From: Bacteroidales bacterium
GTDB lineage: Bacteria; Bacteroidota; Bacteroidia; Bacteroidales; FEN-979
Assembly: GCA_023229525.1 (NCBI GenBank)
Contig: JALNZC010000079.1
Location: forward strand, 1 to 8,868
Length of the DNA: 8,868 bases
Direction of reading: 5' to 3'
Positions 1-5,778 of the stretch are shown here, piece after piece. The stretch's first letter is position 1. The number at the start of each line of letters is the position of its first letter. Position numbers and translations under genes: made by a program. The notes under the pieces are model-generated. The model saw nothing but the letters and a program-made list of their open reading frames with translations. It ran no database searches and was not told where the DNA came from.

Positions 1-1048
1 TCACCGTTCCAACATGGTATATATCCGGGGAGGGAACAACAATTGGATTAGGGAATCCGGATGAAGGATCGGCAATATTGACCGTATGAGGAGGATTTTT
101 GGACGAGTAGGCTAGTAAATCCAGAAACTCCAGGTTCAACGGCATCCCGATGGAATTGGATGTTTTCAGAAACATATCGATCTCTTTCAGTTGGATACTA
201 CCCAGTATATTGTTTTTAAAAAGGTTCAGGAACAAAGTGTCAGATAAAGGATACTCGTATTGTCCCAGAAAACCAAAAATTTTAGAAAATTTTATATTGG
301 TCAGATCACAGAGTGCCGTGAAAGTGTATGGCGAATTGTTGGGATTTCCATCGCCAAAAACATTAATATCTGCTTCCACTGTAATTTCATTCACATGTCC
401 CGGAGTATTTATAAAAACAAATTTATATCCCGAAAAATCCAGTTGTACGGTTTTGCGAACTGGAAGCACATTTAAATAAGGAAGTGCGATCAGGGATTCA
501 AACATTTTACCATTCTTTACTGCGTTCGGTATTTTGATCAAAACTTTGGAGGTATGGTTTATTTGAGAAGTGATATTAATGTCGATCAGTGCGGATTTTA
601 CGAAAATCGAGTCGAGTCGTTGACCTGGTTTTGCAGGACTAAAAGAATAAGGTGACGAAATTTGATATACTGAAGAATCTCCGGGAGGGACGAGAATATT
701 CAGGGTTGTTGACTCAACTTTCATGTTTCTCTGATCGGGGATCACCATATATTCTTGTGCACTTTTAGAAAACAAGTGTGCAGAATACTCCAGGGTTAGC
801 ATGTGTGTTACCGGATCTTCAATAAAGATATTGTTTCCCTTTTTCAGGATATCACGAAGAGTAAGGTTAGAATGGATCAATGGCATGTTCCAGGTAGGTG
901 ACCAATTGGGTTTGGTCATTTCACTGAAGTCAAAATCATCTTTATTACATGATGGTAATGCCCACGTAAGAAATATTGTTACGATAAAGGCAACTAACCA
1001 ACAATTGCGTTCCCGGAATGTTGAAAATCGAAAAACATACTTTTTCAT
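1..1048 (-). CDS. Uncharacterised Bacteroidota lipoprotein (partial, C-terminus beyond window)
   Basis: An uninterrupted reading frame runs from an ATG at 1048 down to base 2 and continues off the left edge, giving 349 residues without a stop. The N-terminus is a lipoprotein signal: MKKYVFRF, basic residues to about 14, a hydrophobic core at about 17-31, then a lipobox-like LPSC with the acceptor cysteine at residue 34. Pro at -2 is unusual. After the cysteine comes N-K-D-D-F-D, which resembles the K-(D/E)2 lipoprotein export signal known from Bacteroidota and suggests display on the outer face of the outer membrane (inference). The mature part is rich in aromatic, Asn, Ser and beta-forming segments, begins with W-S-P-T-W-N-M-P-L and shows no catalytic motif I recognise. 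An ATG two codons upstream (1054) is an alternative start; MKK was preferred as the usual signal-peptide opening. It follows the helicase gene on the same strand after 174 bases. I do not know its function. Confidence 0.85.
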   Translation of the reverse strand, partial: MKKYVFRFSTFRERNCWLVAFIVTIFLTWALPSCNKDDFDFSEMTKPNWSPTWNMPLIHSNLTLRDILKKGNNIFIEDPVTHMLTLEYSAHLFSKSAQEYMVIPDQRNMKVESTTLNILVPPGDSSVYQISSPYSFSPAKPGQRLDSIFVKSALIDINITSQINHTSKVLIKIPNAVKNGKMFESLIALPYLNVLPVRKTVQLDFSGYKFVFINTPGHVNEITVEADINVFGDGNPNNSPYTFTALCDLTNIKFSKIFGFLGQYEYPLSDTLFLNLFKNNILGSIQLKEIDMFLKTSNSIGMPLNLEFLDLLAYSSKNPPHTVNIADPSSGFPNPIVVPSPDIYHVGTV

Positions 1049-1146
1049 AGTCATAGTGTTGAAAGATACGGTTTCGGATAAAGGTTTTTCGGAAAAAATC
1101 AATTGGTAAAAGTAAAATATTTATCCAATATATGTTAATTCCTTAA

Positions 1147-1154
1147 CAAAAATA
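1147..1154 (-). promoter_or_regulatory. Possible -7 promoter element for the lipoprotein gene
   Basis: Read on the minus strand this is TATTTTTG, a full match to the Bacteroidota -7 consensus TAnnTTTG. It lies in the gap between the helicase and lipoprotein genes, about 98 bases upstream of the lipoprotein ATG. No convincing TTTG -33 element is found at the usual 19-21 base spacing, and the region is very AT-rich, so a chance match is possible. Confidence 0.35.
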
Positions 1155-1186
1155 ATACTATTTTAAAAATAATGATAATTTAATGA

Positions 1187-1204
1187 GAATTCAAAAATGA
1201 ATCC
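1187..1204 (-). terminator. Weak hairpin after the helicase gene
   Basis: On the minus strand, 19 bases after the helicase stop codon, GGATTCA and TGAATTC can pair (7 bp including one G-U) around a TTTT loop. The following sequence is AT-rich but lacks a clean T-run, so this is at best a weak intrinsic terminator. Confidence 0.25.
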
Positions 1205-1222
1205 TGCGCTTGCATCCGGGAG

Positions 1223-3538
1223 TCAATTGCTGATGCGCAATTTGGCAAAACGAAGAATTAACTGTTTTTGACCTATGGCAGGAAAAAAAACAGTCGCCTT
1301 TTTATTTGGACCAACCCCCTCGACTTTGATAACTTTCCCTTTCCCGAACCTGTCATGGAATACCTCCATCCCTGTTTGAATTTCTTCGGCATCCGACGGG
1401 GTTATATTCAATTGGTTCCCGGCCTGGGTCGAAGGTATATTTGAAATTTTCTGAAAATTTTTTTGGAGTATCATTTTTTTGGGAGGAAGTTCAAGTCCCG
1501 GTAATGAAGCAGACCAGTTTTGTTCCTGGATAAAACTGTTTTTCTTTGTCGTTTTTTTGGGAAAATCAAGATATTTTTCAGGGATTTCACTAATAAAACG
1601 GCTTGGTTCACAGATAGTGGGGGTACCCCACCGATAACGGTTTTCGGCGTATGAAAGGGTGAGTTTCTCCTGAGCACGTGTCACAGCCACATAAAACAAC
1701 CGGCGTTCTTCTTCCAGATCAGCCCGTGAGTTGAGCGATTGTAGTGAAGGGAACAGGTTTTCTTCAAGACCGACCACATAGACATAAGGGAATTCCAATC
1801 CTTTGGCTGAATGGACGGTCATAAGGGTTACCCGTTCCTCATCCCCGGTTTCTTTTTTATCGGTATCTGTGATCAAAGCAACATCCTGCATAAATTCGTC
1901 AAGTGTGCGAACTACATTGGATTCGAGTTCCCCGGTTTCGAAGTTTGTTCGAGGTGATTCCGAAAATTCTTTGATAGCGTTGAGCAATTCTTCGAGGTTT
2001 TCGAAACGACTCACTCCTTCCGGTGTTTTATCATCATACAATTCTTTCATCAATCCGGAGGAGCCTGTTATATGTTTTGCAAGTTCGAATGCATTTTTCA
2101 CAGGTACAAGAGACTGAAAACTTCTTATCATTGTTACGAAGGCGGTCAGTTTTGACCACGTCGCTTCCGGGAACCGCACATCTGATGGAGGATGGGATAT
2201 AAGATCAAAAATGCTGGTTTTGTGTTCATCGGCAGTAACGACCAGTTTTTCAAGGGTGGTCTTACCAATTCCGCGTGCCGGGAAATTGATGATGCGTAAC
2301 AAGGCATCCTCATCGCGGTTATTCATGGTAAGTCGGAAATAAGCCAAAAGGTCTTTGATCTCTTTTCGTTGATAAAAGGAAAGACCTCCATATATCCGGC
2401 AGGGAATATTCAATCTGCGCAAAGCTTCTTCGTGCGCACGCGATTGGGCGTTGGTACGGTAGAGGATAGCAAAAGCGCCATGTTTGAGTTGGTGGTTCAT
2501 TTTATTTTCAAAGATCGACTGGGCGACGAGGTTTGCTTCTTCATTGTCAGTTGATGACCGGATGAGCTGAATTAGTTGCCCTTCTTCGTTTTCGGTCCAG
2601 ATCTCTTTAAAAATCTGATGTTTGTTATTTTCAATGATTTTGTTAGCTGCGTTTACAATGGTTTTGGTCGAGCGGTAGTTTTGTTCGAGTTTAAAGACCT
2701 GATGGTCCGGGTAATCATGTTTGAAATTCAGAATATTTTGAATATTGGCGCCACGAAATGCATAAATACTTTGTGCATCATCCCCGACCACACAAATATT
2801 CTCATTGTTGGCAGCAAGTTTTTTAACGATTAGGTATTGTGCATAATTGGTATCCTGGTATTCATCTACCAGAATATATTGGAATTTCTGCTGATATTTA
2901 TAAAGCACATCCGGGAAATCCCGAAGGAGGATATTCATATTAAAAAGAAGGTCATCGAAGTCCATTGCCGATGCCCGTCGCAACCTGGCTTGATACAGGG
3001 TGTAAAGTTTGCCTGTCATCGGCTTTCCGGAGGATGAATCATACTCCTGAAGTTCCGGATTGATGTTATATTCTTCGGCCGAAAGCAGGCTTGTTTTTGC
3101 AGAAGAAATGCGGTTCAGAATATAGCCTGGTTGGTAAATTTTATCATCCAGATTATTTTCTTTAATCAGGTTTTTAATCACCCGTTTGGAATCGTCGGTA
3201 TCATATATGGTATAATTGGAGGGGTATCCTAACCGGTGTCCTTCGATGCGAAGGACTCTTGCAAAAACCGAATGGAATGTTCCCATCCAGACATTCTGGG
3301 CTTCCGGGCCAACCAGGTCGTTGATCCGGCCTTTCATTTCCCTGGCTGCTTTATTGGTAAATGTCAGCGCAAGGATATGAAAGGGATCTACACCTATTTC
3401 AATAAGGTATGCGACCCGGTAAGTGAGGGCTCTTGTTTTCCCGGAACCAGCGCCGGCAATGACCATAACAGGGCCTTCAGTGGCTAATACTGCAGCCCGC
3501 TGGGCTTCATTCAGGTTTACGAGTATTTTTTCAGACAT
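1223..3538 (-). CDS. uvrD: UvrD/PcrA-type superfamily 1A 3'-5' DNA helicase
   Basis: Complete 771-residue ATP-dependent DNA helicase of the UvrD/PcrA/Rep family, acting in nucleotide excision and mismatch repair and in clearing replication or transcription obstacles. All helicase motifs are visible in order: Q motif LNEAQRAAV (9-17), Walker A AGAGSGKT (28-35), motif Ia LTFTNKAAREM (58-68), motif II VDEYQDTN (224-231), motif III GDDAQSIYAFRGA (252-264), motif IV LEQNYRST (284-291), motif V TVHSAKGLEFPYV (574-586) and motif VI RRLFYVAVTRA (612-622). A GIGKTTLE segment (423-430) fits the usual helix-hairpin-helix of domain 1B or 2B. After a low-complexity linker (about 655-720), the last 50 residues (GMEVFHDRFGKGKVI onward) match the C-terminal Tudor-like domain that lets PcrA and UvrD contact RNA polymerase. 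Length is near the family norm. The ATG at 3538 sits 16 bases after a -7-type promoter box. uvrD and pcrA are interchangeable names here. Confidence 0.97.
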   Translation of the reverse strand: MSEKILVNLNEAQRAAVLATEGPVMVIAGAGSGKTRALTYRVAYLIEIGVDPFHILALTFTNKAAREMKGRINDLVGPEAQNVWMGTFHSVFARVLRIEGHRLGYPSNYTIYDTDDSKRVIKNLIKENNLDDKIYQPGYILNRISSAKTSLLSAEEYNINPELQEYDSSSGKPMTGKLYTLYQARLRRASAMDFDDLLFNMNILLRDFPDVLYKYQQKFQYILVDEYQDTNYAQYLIVKKLAANNENICVVGDDAQSIYAFRGANIQNILNFKHDYPDHQVFKLEQNYRSTKTIVNAANKIIENNKHQIFKEIWTENEEGQLIQLIRSSTDNEEANLVAQSIFENKMNHQLKHGAFAILYRTNAQSRAHEEALRRLNIPCRIYGGLSFYQRKEIKDLLAYFRLTMNNRDEDALLRIINFPARGIGKTTLEKLVVTADEHKTSIFDLISHPPSDVRFPEATWSKLTAFVTMIRSFQSLVPVKNAFELAKHITGSSGLMKELYDDKTPEGVSRFENLEELLNAIKEFSESPRTNFETGELESNVVRTLDEFMQDVALITDTDKKETGDEERVTLMTVHSAKGLEFPYVYVVGLEENLFPSLQSLNSRADLEEERRLFYVAVTRAQEKLTLSYAENRYRWGTPTICEPSRFISEIPEKYLDFPKKTTKKNSFIQEQNWSASLPGLELPPKKMILQKNFQKISNIPSTQAGNQLNITPSDAEEIQTGMEVFHDRFGKGKVIKVEGVGPNKKATVFFPAIGQKQLILRFAKLRISN

Positions 3539-3554
3539 GGGAAGATTCCGGCAG

Positions 3555-3562
3555 CAAAAATA
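3555..3562 (-). promoter_or_regulatory. Probable -7 promoter element of the helicase gene
   Basis: Minus-strand TATTTTTG matches TAnnTTTG completely and is followed by GC, a context common at Bacteroidota start sites. It ends 16 bases before the helicase ATG, so the untranslated leader would be only about 10 bases. No clear TTTG is seen at the -33 position. Confidence 0.45.
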
Positions 3563-3595
3563 CGGCTTTAAGAAACATCTCTATTGATTTTTTTG

Positions 3596-3603
3596 TATTT
3601 TTA
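3596..3603 (+). promoter_or_regulatory. Possible -7 promoter element of the methyltransferase gene
   Basis: TATTTTTA agrees with TAnnTTTG at all but the last base and ends 16 bases before the ATG at 3620. It lies downstream of the alternative TTG start at 3584, which would then be untranscribed; this is one reason to prefer the ATG. No -33 element is evident. Confidence 0.25.
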
Positions 3604-3619
3604 CCTTCAATTCATTTCT

Positions 3620-4366
3620 ATGCACTTTCCCGTTTTCCAGTTAATCAATTATTCGCTTATCCTGGTAGTACTTATCTTGTTCATCCGTTATTTATGGAGT
3701 GTTTTTTTTGACCTTAATTATCAGCCCGTTGATTGGAGGTATGCCCTTAAACTGGGTATGGTGTCCGACGCCTTGAGAAAACTGGAAAAACAATATCCCG
3801 ATAAAGTAAGGTTTTTTAACTGGTGGTTTCAGGTAGAGCGATTAAAGCATGAAGGCATTCCGGGTGATTTTGCCGAAGTAGGTATATATAAAGGTGAAAG
3901 TGCAAAAATTTTACATCATTTGGATCCGGATCGCATTTTTCATCTCTTTGATACTTTTTCAGGATTCCAATCAAAAGATCTGGCGGAAGAAACGGGGAAG
4001 GCAGCAACCTATACCACTGATAATTTTTCTGATACCCAGATCTACAAGGTATTAGATCTTATCGGAGGTAACAGGAATATCCGGGTTTATCCCGGTTATT
4101 TTCCGGATACAGCCAAGGCAATAAGTGAACGGCGATTTGCTTTAGTGAATTTAGATGTCGATTTATATAATCCGACCAAAGCCGGTCTCGAATTTTTTTA
4201 TCCCCGGTTATCTCCCGGAGGGGTTATTCTTATTCATGATTATAATCATCTATGGCCTGGTGTGTTAAAAGCTGTAGATTCCTTTGCAGCTTCAATTCCG
4301 GAAAACCTCATCAGGATTCCTGATATGGATGGAACAGTATTGATTATCCGCAACAAAGGATTGTAA
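3620..4366 (+). CDS. Membrane-anchored TylF-like class I SAM-dependent methyltransferase
   Basis: A 248-residue protein from the ATG at 3620. A frame extension to TTG at 3584 adds 12 residues (IFLYFYLQFIS-like) but overlaps the likely promoter, so ATG is preferred. Residues about 9-30 form one hydrophobic helix (YSLILVVLILFIRYLW), giving an N-terminal membrane anchor with the enzyme probably in the cytoplasm. The rest looks like the TylF/MacO O-methyltransferase family: SAM-binding motif GDFAEVGIYKGESA (82-95), DTFSGF (111-116), an acidic strand NLDVDLYNPT (177-186) and GGVILIHDYNH (200-210). In TylF-type enzymes the Asp residues of the last two motifs bind a divalent metal beside the substrate hydroxyl. 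The substrate is unknown; relatives act on sugars and macrolides, so a glycan or lipid role is a guess. It is divergent from the helicase and lies 383 bases upstream of rpsL, with no neighbouring polysaccharide genes in view. Confidence 0.85.
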   Translation: MHFPVFQLINYSLILVVLILFIRYLWSVFFDLNYQPVDWRYALKLGMVSDALRKLEKQYPDKVRFFNWWFQVERLKHEGIPGDFAEVGIYKGESAKILHHLDPDRIFHLFDTFSGFQSKDLAEETGKAATYTTDNFSDTQIYKVLDLIGGNRNIRVYPGYFPDTAKAISERRFALVNLDVDLYNPTKAGLEFFYPRLSPGGVILIHDYNHLWPGVLKAVDSFAASIPENLIRIPDMDGTVLIIRNKGL

Positions 4367-4385
4367 TTTTTTTTTTACAAATAGT

Positions 4386-4415
4386 TTTGTTGATTCAAAA
4401 AAAGTTGTAATTTTG
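4386..4415 (+). promoter_or_regulatory. Upstream Bacteroidota-type promoter (P1) before the str operon
   Basis: TTTG at 4386-4389 and TAATTTTG at 4408-4415, separated by 18 bases, match the Bacteroidota -33 and -7 elements. CACCC follows the -7 box, as CGCTCCC follows it in P2. Transcription would begin near 4420, only about 50 bases after the methyltransferase stop, and run toward rpsL. It may add transcripts to the str operon or drive a separate short RNA. Confidence 0.55.
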
Positions 4416-4419
4416 CACC

Positions 4420-4620
4420 CTCGAAAAACAAATTTTGTTTCGGGATGATATAAGCCGGGAACGGCAAGGAAACCTGATAAAGTGAGACGACTATAGGTTT
4501 CAATCGCAACCAGATCGATGAATGCGTTCGAAAGTCTCGCGAAATTCAATACCTTCCTTAACTTTTCCAGCCCAAACAGTTGTTACATTATAATTATTGC
4601 AGATTCTCATAATTGTTTTT
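4420..4620 (+). other. Non-coding structured stretch between tandem promoters (possible small RNA or long leader)
   Basis: No convincing gene is seen here on either strand. Downstream of P1 the sequence can form several local stems: GCCG/CGGC at 4454-4465 around a GGAA (GNRA-type) tetraloop; GAAACCT (4469-4475) with AGGTTTC (4495-4501) around a 19-base loop; and GAATGCG with CGC and ATTC near 4519-4546, with a three-base bulge. A longer-range pairing of AAAAACAAATT (4424-4434) with AATTGTTTTT (4611-4620) could close the whole stretch, though it is AT-rich. The far end is a T5 run without a strong adjacent hairpin. It matches no RNA family I can recognise by eye, and I find no tRNA or riboswitch signature. 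Confidence 0.3.
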
Positions 4621-4631
4621 ATCTGAATTTG

Positions 4632-4661
4632 TTGGTTGTATAAAATATTATTGTACTTTTG
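4632..4661 (+). promoter_or_regulatory. Main str operon promoter (P2) upstream of rpsL
   Basis: TACTTTTG at 4654-4661 is a full match to TAnnTTTG, with TTG at 4632-4634 in a TTTGTTGGTTG context giving a 19-base spacer, the expected Bacteroidota spacing. The start site should lie near 4667-4670, giving a leader of about 80 bases before rpsL. This is the best promoter in the window. Confidence 0.65.
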
Positions 4662-4667
4662 CGCTCC

Positions 4668-4749
4668 CTTTTCCGGGGCAAAAACTAATACGGATCCGAC
4701 CACAGCGGTTGACCATAAATGAAAAGAGAAGTTATTTAAAATAATTGAT
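4668..4749 (+). promoter_or_regulatory. rpsL 5' leader with small hairpin and 6-codon upstream ORF
   Basis: The expected leader of P2 transcripts. It holds a 5-bp hairpin, CGACC (4697-4701) with GGTTG (4707-4711, one G-U) around ACAGC. It also holds a mini-ORF, ATG at 4719 to TAA at 4737-4739, encoding MKREVI and ending 10 bases before the rpsL ATG. There is no proper Shine-Dalgarno before rpsL; the immediate upstream sequence is A/T-rich. Ribosomal operon leaders are often autoregulated, but no known binding site is recognised here. Confidence 0.35.
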
Positions 4750-5133
4750 ATGCCTACGATTTCGCAACTGGTTCGCAAAGGAAGAAATAAATTAGTTGAT
4801 AAAAGTAAATCTCCTGCTTTGGATTCCTGTCCGCAGCGCCGCGGTGTTTGTGTTCGTGTATACACTACTACACCAAAAAAACCGAATTCGGCCATGCGCA
4901 AAGTAGCCAGGGTAAGGCTTACGAACGGAAAAGAAGTAAATGCCTATATTCCGGGCGAAGGTCATAATTTACAAGAACACTCCATTGTAATGATCCGTGG
5001 AGGCCGTGTAAAAGACCTGCCCGGTGTTCGTTATCACATTATCCGGGGTGCGCTTGATACATCAGGTGTTGAAGGTCGTAAACAACGCAGGAGCAAATAT
5101 GGTGCAAAACGTCCCAAAGAAAAAAAAGCATAG
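4750..5133 (+). CDS. rpsL: Small ribosomal subunit protein uS12
   Basis: Full-length S12, 127 residues (about 124 in E. coli), part of the decoding centre of the 30S subunit, where it monitors codon-anticodon pairing. It starts MPTISQLVRKGR and contains the diagnostic blocks TTTPKKPNSAMRKVARVRL (39-57), GEGHNLQEHS (69-78) and RGGRVKDLPGVRYH (83-96), with a basic C-terminal tail. Lys43 and Lys88, the classic positions of streptomycin-resistance changes, are both the ordinary residues, so no resistance allele is apparent. Asp89, target of the RimO methylthio modification in other bacteria, is kept. It is the first gene of the str operon; the next gene follows after 53 bases. The start is fixed by family homology, since no Shine-Dalgarno is present. 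Confidence 0.99.
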   Translation: MPTISQLVRKGRNKLVDKSKSPALDSCPQRRGVCVRVYTTTPKKPNSAMRKVARVRLTNGKEVNAYIPGEGHNLQEHSIVMIRGGRVKDLPGVRYHIIRGALDTSGVEGRKQRRSKYGAKRPKEKKA

Positions 5134-5144
5134 TATCAGTAAAT

Positions 5145-5158
5145 AGGCAGAGGTGCCT
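5145..5158 (+). promoter_or_regulatory. Hairpin in the rpsL-rpsG spacer
   Basis: AGGCA and TGCCT form a perfect 5-bp stem around a GAGG loop, 11 bases after the rpsL stop and 28 before the rpsG ATG. In E. coli the same spacer is where S7 binds to repress its own translation. Position alone suggests a similar role here; the structures have not been compared. Confidence 0.35.
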
Positions 5159-5186
5159 TTGAGCACGTCATTAAGCATATAACAAC

Positions 5187-5654
5187 ATGAGAAAAGCAAA
5201 ACCCAAAAAAAGACCCCTTCTTCCCGATCCGAAATTCGGCGATACCCTGGTCACGAAATTTGTAAACAACGTGATGCTGGCCGGGAAAAAGAACATTGCT
5301 TATGATGTTTTTTACGAAGCGATTGAAACCGTTACGGAAAAAACCAAAGAGGATGGTCTGGAGGTATTCAAAAAAGCATTGGCCAATGTGACACCGGCGG
5401 TTGAGGTAAGAAGCCGTCGAATTGGTGGAGCAACGTTCCAGATTCCATCAGAAATAAGACCTGGGCGTAAAAGTTCGATAGGTATGAAATCGCTTGTAAA
5501 TTATGCGCGCAAGCGACATGAGAAAAGTTTCGGACAAAAATTGGCCGCTGAGATCATGGCCGCATATAAAGAAGAAGGCGCCGCATTTAAACGTAAAGAA
5601 GATACTCACCGTATGGCTGAGGCCAACAAAGCTTTCAGTCATTTCAGGTTTTAA
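5187..5654 (+). CDS. rpsG: Small ribosomal subunit protein uS7
   Basis: Full-length S7, 155 residues, the primary assembly protein of the 30S head that binds the 3' major domain of 16S rRNA near the E site. Family hallmarks are DPKFGDTLVTKFVNNVMLAG (14-33), the ALANVTPAVEVRSRRIGGATFQIP core (64-87), and the helical NYARKRHEKSFGQKLAAE (105-122) followed by KEDTHRMAEANKAFSHFRF at the end. The basic opening MRKAKPKKRPLLPD confirms the ATG start; the preceding TAACAAC has no Shine-Dalgarno. It lies between rpsL and fusA and, by analogy with other bacteria, could repress the operon by binding its mRNA. The unusually ornate 112-base spacer that follows separates it from fusA. Confidence 0.99.
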   Translation: MRKAKPKKRPLLPDPKFGDTLVTKFVNNVMLAGKKNIAYDVFYEAIETVTEKTKEDGLEVFKKALANVTPAVEVRSRRIGGATFQIPSEIRPGRKSSIGMKSLVNYARKRHEKSFGQKLAAEIMAAYKEEGAAFKRKEDTHRMAEANKAFSHFRF

Positions 5655-5675
5655 TAATTAATAATAAATAAAAAA

Positions 5676-5697
5676 GAGGCGCACTGCGGTGTGTCTC
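5676..5697 (+). repeat. Palindromic repeat, copy 1, rpsG-fusA spacer
   Basis: A 22-base palindrome: GAGGCGCAC pairs with GTGTGTCTC over 9 bp (two G-U pairs) around a TGCG loop. It is followed by AACA, as is copy 2, which starts 37 bases later. The two G-U pairs are only possible in RNA of the coding strand. Confidence 0.6.
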
Positions 5698-5712
5698 AAC
5701 ATCATAATAAAA

Positions 5713-5734
5713 GAAACGCACTGAGGTGCGTCTC
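5713..5734 (+). repeat. Palindromic repeat, copy 2, rpsG-fusA spacer
   Basis: GAAACGCAC pairs with GTGCGTCTC (9 positions, one A-C mismatch, six uninterrupted inner pairs) around a TGAG loop. It agrees with copy 1 at most positions and shares its flanking AACA. Together the copies suggest an ancestral GAGACGCAC-TGNG-GTGCGTCTC palindrome, the shape of a REP-like dispersed element. Confidence 0.6.
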
Positions 5735-5741
5735 AACAAAA

Positions 5742-5767
5742 CAAAACGTTTTAACAAAACGTTTTAA
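5742..5767 (+). repeat. 13-base tandem duplication forming a hairpin at the fusA start
   Basis: CAAAACGTTTTAA occurs twice head to tail (5742-5754 and 5755-5767), with a partial third CAAAA just before. Each copy holds the palindrome AAAACGTTTT, so the first can pair with the second in a perfect 10-bp stem (5743-5752 with 5756-5765) around a 3-base AAC loop. The last base of copy 2 is the A of the upstream candidate ATG of fusA. Confidence 0.7.
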
Positions 5768-5768
5768 T

Positions 5769-5772
5769 GAGG
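5769..5772 (+). promoter_or_regulatory. Shine-Dalgarno-like GAGG that decides the fusA start
   Basis: GAGG lies 6 bases upstream of the ATG at 5779 and overlaps the competing ATG at 5767. It is the only clear Shine-Dalgarno-like site before any gene in this operon segment. Confidence 0.45.
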
Positions 5773-5778
5773 TTGAAA

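Noticed and set aside
150..1109. Plus-strand short frames at 150-479, 260-475 and 801-1109
   Set aside because: They are antisense to the lipoprotein gene, which has a continuous frame, a lipoprotein signal and sensible composition.
3584..3619. TTG start for the methyltransferase
   Set aside because: The extension is short, uses a rare start codon and overlaps the probable -7 box; the ATG at 3620 starts just before the hydrophobic anchor.
4353..4376. Possible intrinsic terminator at the methyltransferase stop (ACAA/TTGT then ten T)
   Set aside because: The stem is only 4 AT-rich base pairs. The T-run alone is not enough to call a terminator.
4445..4515. Resemblance to a tRNA arm or SRP RNA loop (GGTTTCAATCGCAACC, GCCG-GGAA-CGGC)
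   Set aside because: There is no cloverleaf, acceptor stem or CCA, and the SRP core motif around the GGAA loop is missing.
4518..4643. Plus-strand short frame starting MNAFESLAKFNTF between the two promoters
   Set aside because: About 40 residues of low complexity (runs of Ile, Asn, Leu), it runs into the P2 promoter and has no homology I recognise. It is more likely non-coding.
4500..4901. Minus-strand open frame ending in a plausible-looking KVKEGIEFRETFERIHRSGCD tail
   Set aside because: Most of it is antisense to rpsL. The only short form outside rpsL (about 36 codons from an ATG near 4608) has no promoter, no ribosome site and no recognisable family. It also lies across the forward promoter region.
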